Below, one piece after another: positions 24,701-31,510 of a DNA stretch of 64,000 nt. The notes below the pieces were generated by a model. That model did not search any database, was not told the DNA's origin, and saw only the letters and a program-made list of their open reading frames with translations. This DNA is from CAZEKB01 sp964512225 (lineage in GTDB: Bacteria; Myxococcota_A; UBA796; UBA9615), in assembly GCA_964512225.1 (NCBI GenBank), contig CAZEKB010000023.1:1-64000 (forward strand). The letters are read 5' to 3'. The translations under genes were made by a program, and so were the position numbers. The number at the start of each line of letters is the position of its first letter. Position 1 is the first letter of the stretch.

Positions 24701-26038
24701 GGGGGGCAGGTGCAGGCTCGCCCGGAGGCTGCGAGCGTCGCGGTTCCACCCCACCGCGGGGAGGGTCGCGCTGCGGGCCCAGACGCTCGCGCCCACGAGG
24801 CGGAGGGCGCCGTCCCGCACCTCCACGCCGCCGCCGCCGCCGTCGCCCTGGGTGACCAGCTGGTCCTGGCCGCCGACGCGCGCCCGGCCGAGCGTCCCCG
24901 GCGCCGCGAGCTCGAGGCGGCCGCCCTGGAACAGGCTGCCGGTGACCTGATCGCGCACCGCGAACTCCTCGCCGTCGAGGGACAGCCAGATCTCACGCTT
25001 CACCTCGAGGCGATCCGGGGGCGGATCGGCCTCGCCCCGGCGCAGCTCCACGAAGTCCAGGGAGCCCCCCACGCCCACGCGCCACGCGGGCAGCCCGCGC
25101 CAGGCGTCGGGCAGCGACGTGCGCGACGGGTCCACGCCGGGGGCGCCGTCCACCCGCACCGAGCGCACGGCGGGGGCGGCCTGGAACACCCACACCTCCT
25201 CCGCGGGCCAGGGATCCCCCACCTTGGGGGCGGTGAGCCCGGGCACGGGCCCGTCGGACCGGGACGCGATCGTGATCTCCCAGTCGCCCGGGCGCAGCTG
25301 CACCTGCAGCGATCCCTCGCCGTCGAGGCGCGCGGGGAGGCTGCTCGACAGCGACGTGGGGGTGGTGCCGGCGAGGGTCGGGGAGCCGAGGTCGACCTCC
25401 CGGGATCGGCCGGAGACCCGCAGGCGCAGCTTGGTGGCGACCGTCACCGGGACGCCGTCCTCGATGCGTCGATGCACCTCGATCGCGAGGCGATCCTCCT
25501 CGGCCTCTTCGGAGCTGCCGCCCCGGAGCCAGAGCAGCCCGTCCGCGTCGCGGCGCGGGGTCTGCACCGTCGCGCCGTGGACGGTGAGATCGACGAGCGC
25601 GATCGTGGGCGGGACCGCCAGCGACTCGGGGAGGCGCGCCCAGCGGAAGCTGCCGGACACCCGCCGCGTCCCCGGCTCCAGCCGCACCGCCGGGCTCGAC
25701 GACGACGCCAGCACCGCGGGCGCGCCCCCTTCGCGGAGGTCGCGGGGCCACCGGATCGCGTCGCCCGGGAGCGCGACCACCGCGGGGGCGTCCACCACGG
25801 CGTCGAGCGTGAAGCGGCCGCCCCGATCGTCCAGATCCAGCGTCAGGCGCCCGGGCCACACGCACAGGGGGCTCTCGGCGAGGCGCGCGCAGGCCACCTT
25901 CTCCTGGCCCCGCAGAGCCCACGGGATCCACTCCTGCAGGGGCGCCGGCACGGCCTCTCGGTCGGCGGCGGCGGCGATCGCGGGCGAGAGAAAGAGGACG
26001 GCCGCGAGGGCGGCGAAGGCGCGTGCGATCAGGGTCAT
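21740..26038 (-). CDS. Large membrane protein built of two similar halves
   Basis: A 1432-residue protein of no named family that I recognise. Half 1 has a signal peptide, a beta-rich periplasmic region (about 25-460), hydrophobic helices (about 465-570), a further segment with YDYTLGDAGGDV and a helix (about 692-705). An acidic Pro/Asp/Glu linker follows (about 710-770). Half 2 starts at about 783 with a second signal-like helix (GPLVLLLALALPALP) and a beta-rich region. It closes with several helices (about 1233-1400) and a soluble tail. After each signal-like helix comes a Cys pair, then a pattern L-x-L-x-D-x-x-G-x-T-L followed by a LPG/W/P segment. This suggests an ancient duplication or fusion. 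Confidence 0.72.
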   Translation of the reverse strand: MTLIARAFAALAAVLFLSPAIAAAADREAVPAPLQEWIPWALRGQEKVACARLAESPLCVWPGRLTLDLDDRGGRFTLDAVVDAPAVVALPGDAIRWPRDLREGGAPAVLASSSSPAVRLEPGTRRVSGSFRWARLPESLAVPPTIALVDLTVHGATVQTPRRDADGLLWLRGGSSEEAEEDRLAIEVHRRIEDGVPVTVATKLRLRVSGRSREVDLGSPTLAGTTPTSLSSSLPARLDGEGSLQVQLRPGDWEITIASRSDGPVPGLTAPKVGDPWPAEEVWVFQAAPAVRSVRVDGAPGVDPSRTSLPDAWRGLPAWRVGVGGSLDFVELRRGEADPPPDRLEVKREIWLSLDGEEFAVRDQVTGSLFQGGRLELAAPGTLGRARVGGQDQLVTQGDGGGGGVEVRDGALRLVGASVWARSATLPAVGWNRDARSLRASLHLPPGWRLLAASGVDEASRSWLERWTLMDLFLVLLIALAVGRLTSRGWGAIALVVLALSWQEPDAPKFAWITLLALLGLLRVLPAGPFGRLVHWVRWAVVFSLAVNVVVFSWEASRAAFFPQLDRDGAGAMNSYDYTLGDAGGDVMSQVAEEDLQHEQKVIQANVDAYKKQRPKSPPPGKAGASYGYSESSIGWGKRAARLDPQAVVQTGPGLPRWVWERHELRWNGPVSADHTIRLTLLGPGTNGALGLARVAGAILLLLLLGDPRRTGTVPPDPEPDDEPDDEPEPEPGPEPEPDPDGDDDPDGDDDPDGDDDPDGGDDPETDTDEDELTISHGTLPRMGPLVLLLALALPALPGVAAAQAPSPELLAELRDHLVKRPACEPNCVQSAELELRADAAGLTLVADVHAAALAPWRLPGPDSAWAPARVRLDGRDVVALHRDASGFLVMRVPAGVHRIELSGPARDEVALQFPAPPRVLTWKGDGWTLAGHRPDAAPPGAVQLSRSRPLDDALEGTSAEENAELPPWLQIHRELDLGVPWLVHNQVLRLGGGNRAVLLRVPLLPGESVTTPGIVQEGDVAVVALEPGETARAWDSTLAETERLELTAPTDRPWTEVWSLDCSPIWSCAAEGLAPTRHLAEGRWLPRWQPWPGETLTLGLARPTPAEGATTTVDTVLMNLTSGRRLQEANITVSLRSSQGGEQSLTLPPGAMLRTFRLNGRDHPAQPEGDRLVFAIEPGATELYVEWGLPVASGFVQSAPPVDIGQDAANVQIQWTLPDHRWVLWTWGPAWGPVVTVWQYILLLFLIAFLLARYAPTPLSGVDWFLLGLGLTQVPPAASSVLVLWLIALSLRGRRKPDEWALHDLGQLVILGLTIGALGVLYAGVYAGLVLQPDLGVAGGGSWGNVLQWFTDTSGGELPRPGVLWLPIWVWRVAMLLWALWLASRLLRWLRWGWEQFRSGGIWSWPESPKPPSPPGAAAPQGTQEASTGQS
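23749..23822. repeat. 18-bp in-frame tandem repeat encoding Pro-Asp-Gly-Asp3
   Basis: About four copies of an 18-bp unit (GTCGTCGTCGCCGTCGGG on the plus strand, first copy partly diverged). They encode repeated PDGDDD in the acidic linker between the two halves of the large membrane protein. The unit is a multiple of three, so copy-number change would alter linker length without a frameshift. Confidence 0.75.
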
Positions 26039-26363
26039 GGAGGCTCCCGAAGAACGGGAGGTTCGACAGCCTGCCCTCGATCGGGTTCCCGGCTGCCCGC
26101 TCCTCCCGACCCCAGCCTACAGATCCACGGGCCGAAACTCGCCCGGTCTCGCGGTCCGCCGAGTGCTTCGGTTGTCTCGTATGCAATCGGCTGGAAATCG
26201 GCACGCGGATCGGCAATCAGGCTCATTGACACCCATTTCCGCGCGTCCTTATATTGACGCTCCCGAGGTCCCGGCCGCGGTGGGTCCCCGTTTGCCCTCC
26301 GCGCGCGACAGGCTGAGACCGATCCCCATGAAGGGGAGTCTTACGGGGGAGGAGTTCCGCCCG
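26039..26363. other. Divergent intergenic region
   Basis: 325 bp between the large membrane protein gene (minus) and the five-lipoprotein block (plus). It contains the promoter at 26226-26255, which is AT-richer than its surroundings. An upstream in-frame ATG at 26328 could add 12 residues to the first lipoprotein. I see no RNA gene or repeat. The minus-strand promoter for the membrane protein is not obvious. Confidence 0.6.
26226..26255 (+). promoter_or_regulatory. Strong sigma70-like promoter (TTGACA-18-TATATT)
   Basis: A perfect -35 TTGACA (26226-26231) is followed by an 18-nt spacer and TATATT (26250-26255), or TTATAT one base earlier with 17-nt spacing. Transcription would start near 26262, leaving a leader of about 100 nt before ATG 26364. 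This is the best housekeeping-type promoter that I see in the window. Confidence 0.6.
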
Positions 26364-28244
26364 ATGACGTTCAGGACCCGATTCCCCATCGCCCTCGCCG
26401 CCGCCTTCGCGGTCGCGGGCTGCACGATCGAAGCCGATCCCAACACCGTCGAGGTCGTGGAGGCCGAGCCCCTCGTGCGCGTCAGCCCCTCGGCGGGCGG
26501 CCAAGGGATGGCCTACGAGGTCAAGCTCCGCGGGCTCAACACCCAGTGGCAGCCGGGGGACGTCACCCTCGACCTCGGCCCCGACATCCAGATCGCGTCG
26601 GTCGAGGTGACCGGCCCCAACCACGCCACGGCCGCGATCCAGGTCGGCGAGAGCGCCCAGCTGGGGTTCCGGCCCATCACCGTCGGGTTCCTGCGCGACG
26701 GCGAGGCCACGAGCTTCACGCTCGAAGGCGACGAAGGCTTCCTGGTGGAGACGGGCGGCTTCACCGTGTCGCCGTCGACCGCGCGCCTCGGCGAGACGCT
26801 CACGATCGACATCGTGGGCACGAACACCAACTTCCAGGACGGGTCCACCTGGGTCGACTTCGGCGAGGGCGTCTTCGTCAACTACGTCACGGTGCTGGAC
26901 GAGACCCACGCCGTCGCCTCGGTCTCCGTGGATCAGCGCGCGTTCCCCGGAAACCACGACATCGTCGTCTTCAACGGCCCCACCGGCTGGTCGCTGCAGG
27001 ACGGGCTGTTCGTCGACCGCACCGCCATCGCCATCGAGATCGACCCCGCCTTCGGCAACCAGGGCGAGCAGCTCTCGTTCACGCTGCAGGGTCGCAACAC
27101 GCACTTCCAGGACACGACGCTCGTCAACGAGGCCGGGCTGACCGTCCGTCGCACCACGCTCGTGGACCTCGGCCCCAGCATCTGCGTCAACGAGTTCTGG
27201 CCCAACTGCCAGGACCGGGTGCGCCCCGGCGGCGAAGTGCAGGTCGTCAACGGCGAGCTCGCGCTCGGCCAGATGCACATCAGCAACGGCGCCCAGCCGC
27301 AGACGTACGACGTGCGCATGTACGTGCTCGAGGAGCTCCTCGGCGCGCCCCCCGAGGAGTACACGATCGTCGAAGAGGTCATCTGCCACGACTGCTTCGA
27401 GGTGCGACCCGTCCCGATCAACTGCAAGGACAACCCGGGCGTCAGCCTGTCCTTCAGCATCTCCCGGAACATCAACAACGACACCTGCGCCATCGAAGAG
27501 CGCGTGTCCGCCGGGGTGGTCTTCTACACGCCGCTCGATCCGCCCTGCGGCAACCCCGGCCAGATGCCGCCCCCGCCCTGGGACGTCAACGGGATCCTCA
27601 CGCCCCCGCCCCCGGCCGACTGCCCCGGGCCGCGCACGTGCGACGCGGGCGACTTCGTCTACTTCGAGTCGGATCTCAACGTCATCACGATGGCGAAGAA
27701 CGAGAACCCGTTCACGGGCGAGATCGGCTACTCGCCCATCGCCCCGCTGACGCTCGACGACTACAAGTTCGGCTACGTGGACTACGACCTGCGGGCCGAG
27801 GGCAGCGACGACCCGACCCAGATCCCGGCGTTCACGATGGAGGACGTGCTCTTCACGCTCCCCGCCGACTTCCAGCTCCTCGAGCCCATGGTCTGCGAGA
27901 ACTTCACGCACGACCCGGCCCTCGAGCTGCCCATCGCCTGGACCCCCGCGCAGACGTACGACGTCGCCGGGCTGTCCTCGGTGTACGCCACGTCCGACGC
28001 GGAGGGGCAGGCCTACCAGCTGCTCGCCTTCCCCTGGGACGACGGCGAGTACGAGTTCCCGTCCGACTGGCTCGGCGCTCTCCCCGAGGGCGGCGGCTAC
28101 TTCATCTTCGGCGCCGGCGTGAACGAGCCGAAGTGGTTCCTGGACTTCGGCGAGGGCCCCGTGGGGCTCGAGAACCAGGCTCGCTCGGGCCTCTCCTACC
28201 GCGGCTTCATGCTGCTGCAGGGCGCCGAAGAGGACGAGGAATAG
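26364..28244 (+). CDS. Lipoprotein with IPT/TIG-like repeats
   Basis: A 626-residue predicted lipoprotein (lipobox AVAGC, C20). GGGGAGGAG lies about 10 nt before the ATG. Residues about 35-240 form three related beta-sandwich-like repeats with the recurring pattern G-x-N-T-x-F/W-Q, then D-x-G-x-x, and G-N/F-x-x-I/V-V, resembling IPT/TIG modules (for example IDIVGTNTNFQDG and FTLQGRNTHFQDT). The C-terminal region is unlike any family I know, with a Cys-containing segment EEVICHDCFEVRP and many Trp/Tyr/Pro residues. It is first of five consecutive lipoproteins; the next gene starts 13 bp after its stop. A surface structural or binding role is inferred. Confidence 0.78.
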   Translation: MTFRTRFPIALAAAFAVAGCTIEADPNTVEVVEAEPLVRVSPSAGGQGMAYEVKLRGLNTQWQPGDVTLDLGPDIQIASVEVTGPNHATAAIQVGESAQLGFRPITVGFLRDGEATSFTLEGDEGFLVETGGFTVSPSTARLGETLTIDIVGTNTNFQDGSTWVDFGEGVFVNYVTVLDETHAVASVSVDQRAFPGNHDIVVFNGPTGWSLQDGLFVDRTAIAIEIDPAFGNQGEQLSFTLQGRNTHFQDTTLVNEAGLTVRRTTLVDLGPSICVNEFWPNCQDRVRPGGEVQVVNGELALGQMHISNGAQPQTYDVRMYVLEELLGAPPEEYTIVEEVICHDCFEVRPVPINCKDNPGVSLSFSISRNINNDTCAIEERVSAGVVFYTPLDPPCGNPGQMPPPPWDVNGILTPPPPADCPGPRTCDAGDFVYFESDLNVITMAKNENPFTGEIGYSPIAPLTLDDYKFGYVDYDLRAEGSDDPTQIPAFTMEDVLFTLPADFQLLEPMVCENFTHDPALELPIAWTPAQTYDVAGLSSVYATSDAEGQAYQLLAFPWDDGEYEFPSDWLGALPEGGGYFIFGAGVNEPKWFLDFGEGPVGLENQARSGLSYRGFMLLQGAEEDEE

Positions 28245-28257
28245 GAAGAAGGCCCGC

Positions 28258-29136
28258 ATGACGCGACTCTCGACGAACCTCTCGATCCTCCTGATCTCCG
28301 GCGCGCTCCTGGGCGCGACCGGCTGCCAGGACAACGGGATCCGCGCGCTGAACTTCGGCAAGACGGCGATCATCACCGGCGACTTCGACACCGTGGAGCA
28401 GCTCATCCAGGAGGTCGCGAACGTCAGCGAGGTCCAGGCGGACATCCACCGCTACCACGGGTACGTCGACGGTCCCCACTTCGAGACCGAGGTGGACCCG
28501 GCCCCCAGCCTCCAGGTGGAAGACCTCCTGCGCGGCAACATCAATACGCTGTCGTCCTTCTCGACCGTCTTCTTCTCCTGCGGCATGCGGGGCGTGGGCG
28601 AGTTCCGATACAACGGCGTGGCCGAGGACGATCACCTCGTCATCGACGGCACGGTGATCGACAACCTGCAGAACACGGCCCGGCGCGGCGCGAACCTGTA
28701 CTTCTCCGACTGGACGTACGACTTCGTGAAGGCGTCGTGGCCCGACCAGATCGACTGGCTCGGGGACGACGACCTCGACTCCGCCCAGAAGGGCATGGCC
28801 GGTCCGGTGGCGGCGCGCGTGGTCGACGAGGCGCTCGCCGAGCAGATGGAGGTGCCCGTGGGCACCGAGATCGAGATCGAGTTCAACCAGAGCGGGTGGG
28901 CCGTGATCGAGAGCGTGTCCGACGACGTCGAGGTCCTCGTCGAGGGCGACATCCTCGTGGACGACGTCGAGTCCGGGCAGCCGCGCGCGATCGCGGGGGC
29001 CCCGCTCGTGGTGGCCTTCGACTCGCCCACCGGCAGCGGACGCATCGTCTACACCGCGTTCCACAACGAGGCGCAGCTGACGGACGACGCCCGAGACGTC
29101 CTCCGCTTCCAGCTCGGCCAGCTCGCAGGAAACTGA
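28258..29136 (+). CDS. Lipoprotein with GATase/ThuA-like fold features
   Basis: A 292-residue predicted lipoprotein (lipobox GATGC, C23). After a linker the sequence reads FDTVEQLIQ, then STVFFSCGMRG, and ARRGANLYFSDWTYDFVKA. That order (strand, helix, strand ending in a small polar loop, then a strand ending in SDW) resembles exported GldG/ThuA-type class I amidotransferase-like domains without the catalytic triad. This resemblance is by eye and tentative. The final third, with EIEIEFNQSGWAVIE, is beta-rich. It sits 13 bp after the IPT-like lipoprotein and 4 bp before the VWA lipoprotein, so it is surely in the same transcript. Confidence 0.72.
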   Translation: MTRLSTNLSILLISGALLGATGCQDNGIRALNFGKTAIITGDFDTVEQLIQEVANVSEVQADIHRYHGYVDGPHFETEVDPAPSLQVEDLLRGNINTLSSFSTVFFSCGMRGVGEFRYNGVAEDDHLVIDGTVIDNLQNTARRGANLYFSDWTYDFVKASWPDQIDWLGDDDLDSAQKGMAGPVAARVVDEALAEQMEVPVGTEIEIEFNQSGWAVIESVSDDVEVLVEGDILVDDVESGQPRAIAGAPLVVAFDSPTGSGRIVYTAFHNEAQLTDDARDVLRFQLGQLAGN

Positions 29137-29140
29137 AGGC

Positions 29141-30934
29141 ATGACCCCACGCATCTTCCGCCGCGGCCTCGCCGCGGGCGTCCTGCTCGTGTTCGCCTTC
29201 GCCGCGGGCGCTTGCGAGAACGACATCCGGCTCTTCGAGAAGACCCAGAACGACGTGTTCGTTCAGGAGCTCCGCCGCAAGGTCGACGTCCTCCTCGTCG
29301 TCGACAACTCGTGCTCGATGATCGACGAGCAGCAGAAGCTCGCCGCGAACTTCGACAACTTCATCGCCCAGTTCCTCAACGCCGAGGTGAACTACCAGAT
29401 CGGCGTCACGACCACGGACATGTCCGACCCGACCCAGAGCGGGCGGCTCGTGGGCGATACCAAGATCATCACCGCGGACATCCCCATCGACGAGGCCCGC
29501 GGCCTGTTCCAGGACAACGTCAAGGTCTGCTCCCAGGGCAGCGGCTTCGAGCGCGGGCTGGCGGCGGCAGAGGCCGCGCTCACGACCCACATGGACGACG
29601 GCGGCGCGAACGTCGGGTTCCTGCGCGAGGACGCGGCCCTGTCGGTCGTGATCGTGTCCGACGAGGACGACCTCAGCCCCAAGCCGGTCGGCGAGTACCT
29701 GACCACGATCAAGGGCGTGAAGGGCGCGGCCGGCTACCGGGACGACACGCTCGTGAACATCTCGTCCGTCGTCGGCGATCCCCCGAGCGGCTGCGAGCAG
29801 CCCGCCCCGGTGATCCCCGACTGCACGGACGGCGTCGACAACGAAGAGGATGAGCCCGACGGCGACGTGGACTGCGCGGACGACGACTGCGCGACCTCCC
29901 GCTGGTGCCTGTTCGACAACTTCGGCGAGCTCGACTGCACGGACGGCGTCGACGACGACAACGACGGCGCGGTGGACTGCGCGGACGCGGACTGCGGCGG
30001 CTTCAACCACTGCCGCGAGAGCGAGTGCGCCGACGGCGAGGACGACGACGGCGACGGCCAGGCCGACTGCCGCGACATGGACTGCCTGGTGGATCAGCCC
30101 GAGGTGTGCGGGGAGCTCGACTGCGAGGACGGCGAGCTGCTGCACAACAGCCCCGACCCCCAGGACCGCGTGCCCAACTTCTGGCTCGACTGCGGCGACC
30201 CGTCGTGTTTCGCCCAGGAGGAGACCGCCGAGCTGTGCCAGGGCGGGCGGTTCGACATCGGCGTGGACGACCCGACCTGGGGCGGGGGCTACAAGGACCG
30301 CTGCGAGCTCACGGTCGAGTACGACGCCGCCAACGGCAGCCTCGACCAGGCCGACGGCCTCGACATCGACGACGCGTCCGGCCTCGACGGCGAGCTGGCG
30401 GGCTGCGCGGACCCCGACTGCGCGACCTACTGGCTGTGCGCCGTCCCGAACCTCGACGTGGAGGGCACGGCCGAGTGCGGCGACTGCCTCGACAACGACG
30501 GGGACGGCGCGGAGGACTGCGAGGACCTCGACTGCCTCGAGTCGGACTTCTGCGACAACCCCTACCCGATCGACCCGGGCAGCCGGTACATCGACGTGTC
30601 GCACCGCAGCGGCGGGATCGTGACGTCGATCTGCGCCGAAGAGTTCTCCGGCCTCGTGCGCGAGCTCGGCCTGAACATCTCGGGCCTGCGCTCGATCTTC
30701 TACCTGTCGTCCTGGCCCCAGCGCGGGAAGATCCAGATGCGCTACAACGACGCCCGGTCGGACGAGCTGATCACCGAGGGGTGGGCCCACGACGTCGACC
30801 AGAACCGCATCGTCTTCGACGAGGAGGCGATCCCCCCCGAGGGCACGATCATCTACGTCACCTACCCGCGCGCCACCCGACCGCCGTCCGAACAGGCCGA
30901 GCCGGAGCCCGAGTCCGAGGACGACGCCCGATGA
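29141..30934 (+). CDS. VWA-domain lipoprotein with Asp/Cys-rich calcium-type repeats
   Basis: A 597-residue predicted lipoprotein (lipobox AAGAC, C25). The von Willebrand factor A domain (about 45-225) has the metal-dependent adhesion site D55-N-S-C-S in VVDNSCSM, plus TTTDMSD and VSDEDDL at the other metal positions. Four to five copies of an Asp/Cys-rich element follow (for example CTDGVDDDNDGAVDC and CLDNDGDGAEDC), like those in myxobacterial surface proteins, where similar motifs bind calcium and form disulfides. A C-terminal beta domain (about 480-580) ends in an acidic tail. The stop overlaps the next start (ATGA). A calcium-dependent adhesion role is inferred. Confidence 0.85.
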   Translation: MTPRIFRRGLAAGVLLVFAFAAGACENDIRLFEKTQNDVFVQELRRKVDVLLVVDNSCSMIDEQQKLAANFDNFIAQFLNAEVNYQIGVTTTDMSDPTQSGRLVGDTKIITADIPIDEARGLFQDNVKVCSQGSGFERGLAAAEAALTTHMDDGGANVGFLREDAALSVVIVSDEDDLSPKPVGEYLTTIKGVKGAAGYRDDTLVNISSVVGDPPSGCEQPAPVIPDCTDGVDNEEDEPDGDVDCADDDCATSRWCLFDNFGELDCTDGVDDDNDGAVDCADADCGGFNHCRESECADGEDDDGDGQADCRDMDCLVDQPEVCGELDCEDGELLHNSPDPQDRVPNFWLDCGDPSCFAQEETAELCQGGRFDIGVDDPTWGGGYKDRCELTVEYDAANGSLDQADGLDIDDASGLDGELAGCADPDCATYWLCAVPNLDVEGTAECGDCLDNDGDGAEDCEDLDCLESDFCDNPYPIDPGSRYIDVSHRSGGIVTSICAEEFSGLVRELGLNISGLRSIFYLSSWPQRGKIQMRYNDARSDELITEGWAHDVDQNRIVFDEEAIPPEGTIIYVTYPRATRPPSEQAEPEPESEDDAR

Positions 30935-31506
30935 ATCGGCTCGCGGCCCTCTTCGCCGCGCTGTGCGCCTGCGCCCTGATCCTCGGCGCGGGGGCGTGCG
31001 ATCAGGCCGAGTGCGAGACGTCCGCCAACTGCCCCCAGGGCGAGGTGTGCAACGCCGACGGGCGGTGCGAGATCCAGACCTGCGGCAGCTCCCTGGACTG
31101 CAACATCGAGGAGTTCTGCGACTTCGAGAGCGGCAACTGCACCAGCGGCTGCCTGAACGACCGCGACTGCCTCCCCACGCACGCCTGCGAGACCGAGTCG
31201 CGCACCTGCGTGCGCCCGGGCTGTCGAAACACCCAGCTCGACTGCAACATGGGCGAGTTCTGCAACAACCTCACGGGCGAGTGCTACGACGCCGGGGGGT
31301 TCTACTGCTCCACGTGCGAGAGCAGCGAAGACTGCGGCTCCGCCAACAACGTGTGCCTGCGCATGGGCGGCTCGAACCAGACCTACTGCGGCGTCGACTG
31401 CTCCGGCGGTCAGGAGTGCCCGCGCGGGTACGAGTGCGCGCGCGTGCGCAGCCTGGGGGACGTGACGGTCGGCTTCCAGTGCATCGCCGCCTGCTGGGAG
31501 CTCTGA
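30931..31506 (+). CDS. Cysteine-rich lipoprotein
   Basis: A 191-residue predicted lipoprotein (signal peptide with C12 and C14 in the helix, lipobox LGAGAC, C23). The mature part has about 26 cysteines in 168 residues, arranged in recurring modules of the form C-x5-7-C-x4-5-C, with DCxxxEFC repeated (DCNIEEFC, DCNMGEFC). An even count and exported location point to many disulfides. Similar Cys-knot-like lipoproteins are common in Myxococcota, but no function is established. It starts by overlapping the VWA gene (ATGA) and is followed after 4 bp by another lipoprotein. Confidence 0.8.
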   Translation: MNRLAALFAALCACALILGAGACDQAECETSANCPQGEVCNADGRCEIQTCGSSLDCNIEEFCDFESGNCTSGCLNDRDCLPTHACETESRTCVRPGCRNTQLDCNMGEFCNNLTGECYDAGGFYCSTCESSEDCGSANNVCLRMGGSNQTYCGVDCSGGQECPRGYECARVRSLGDVTVGFQCIAACWEL

Positions 31507-31510
31507 GACC

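Noticed and set aside
22127..26257. 1376-residue plus-strand open frame
   Set aside because: Shadow of the large membrane protein: low-complexity Arg/Pro/Gln/His content with no recognisable domain.
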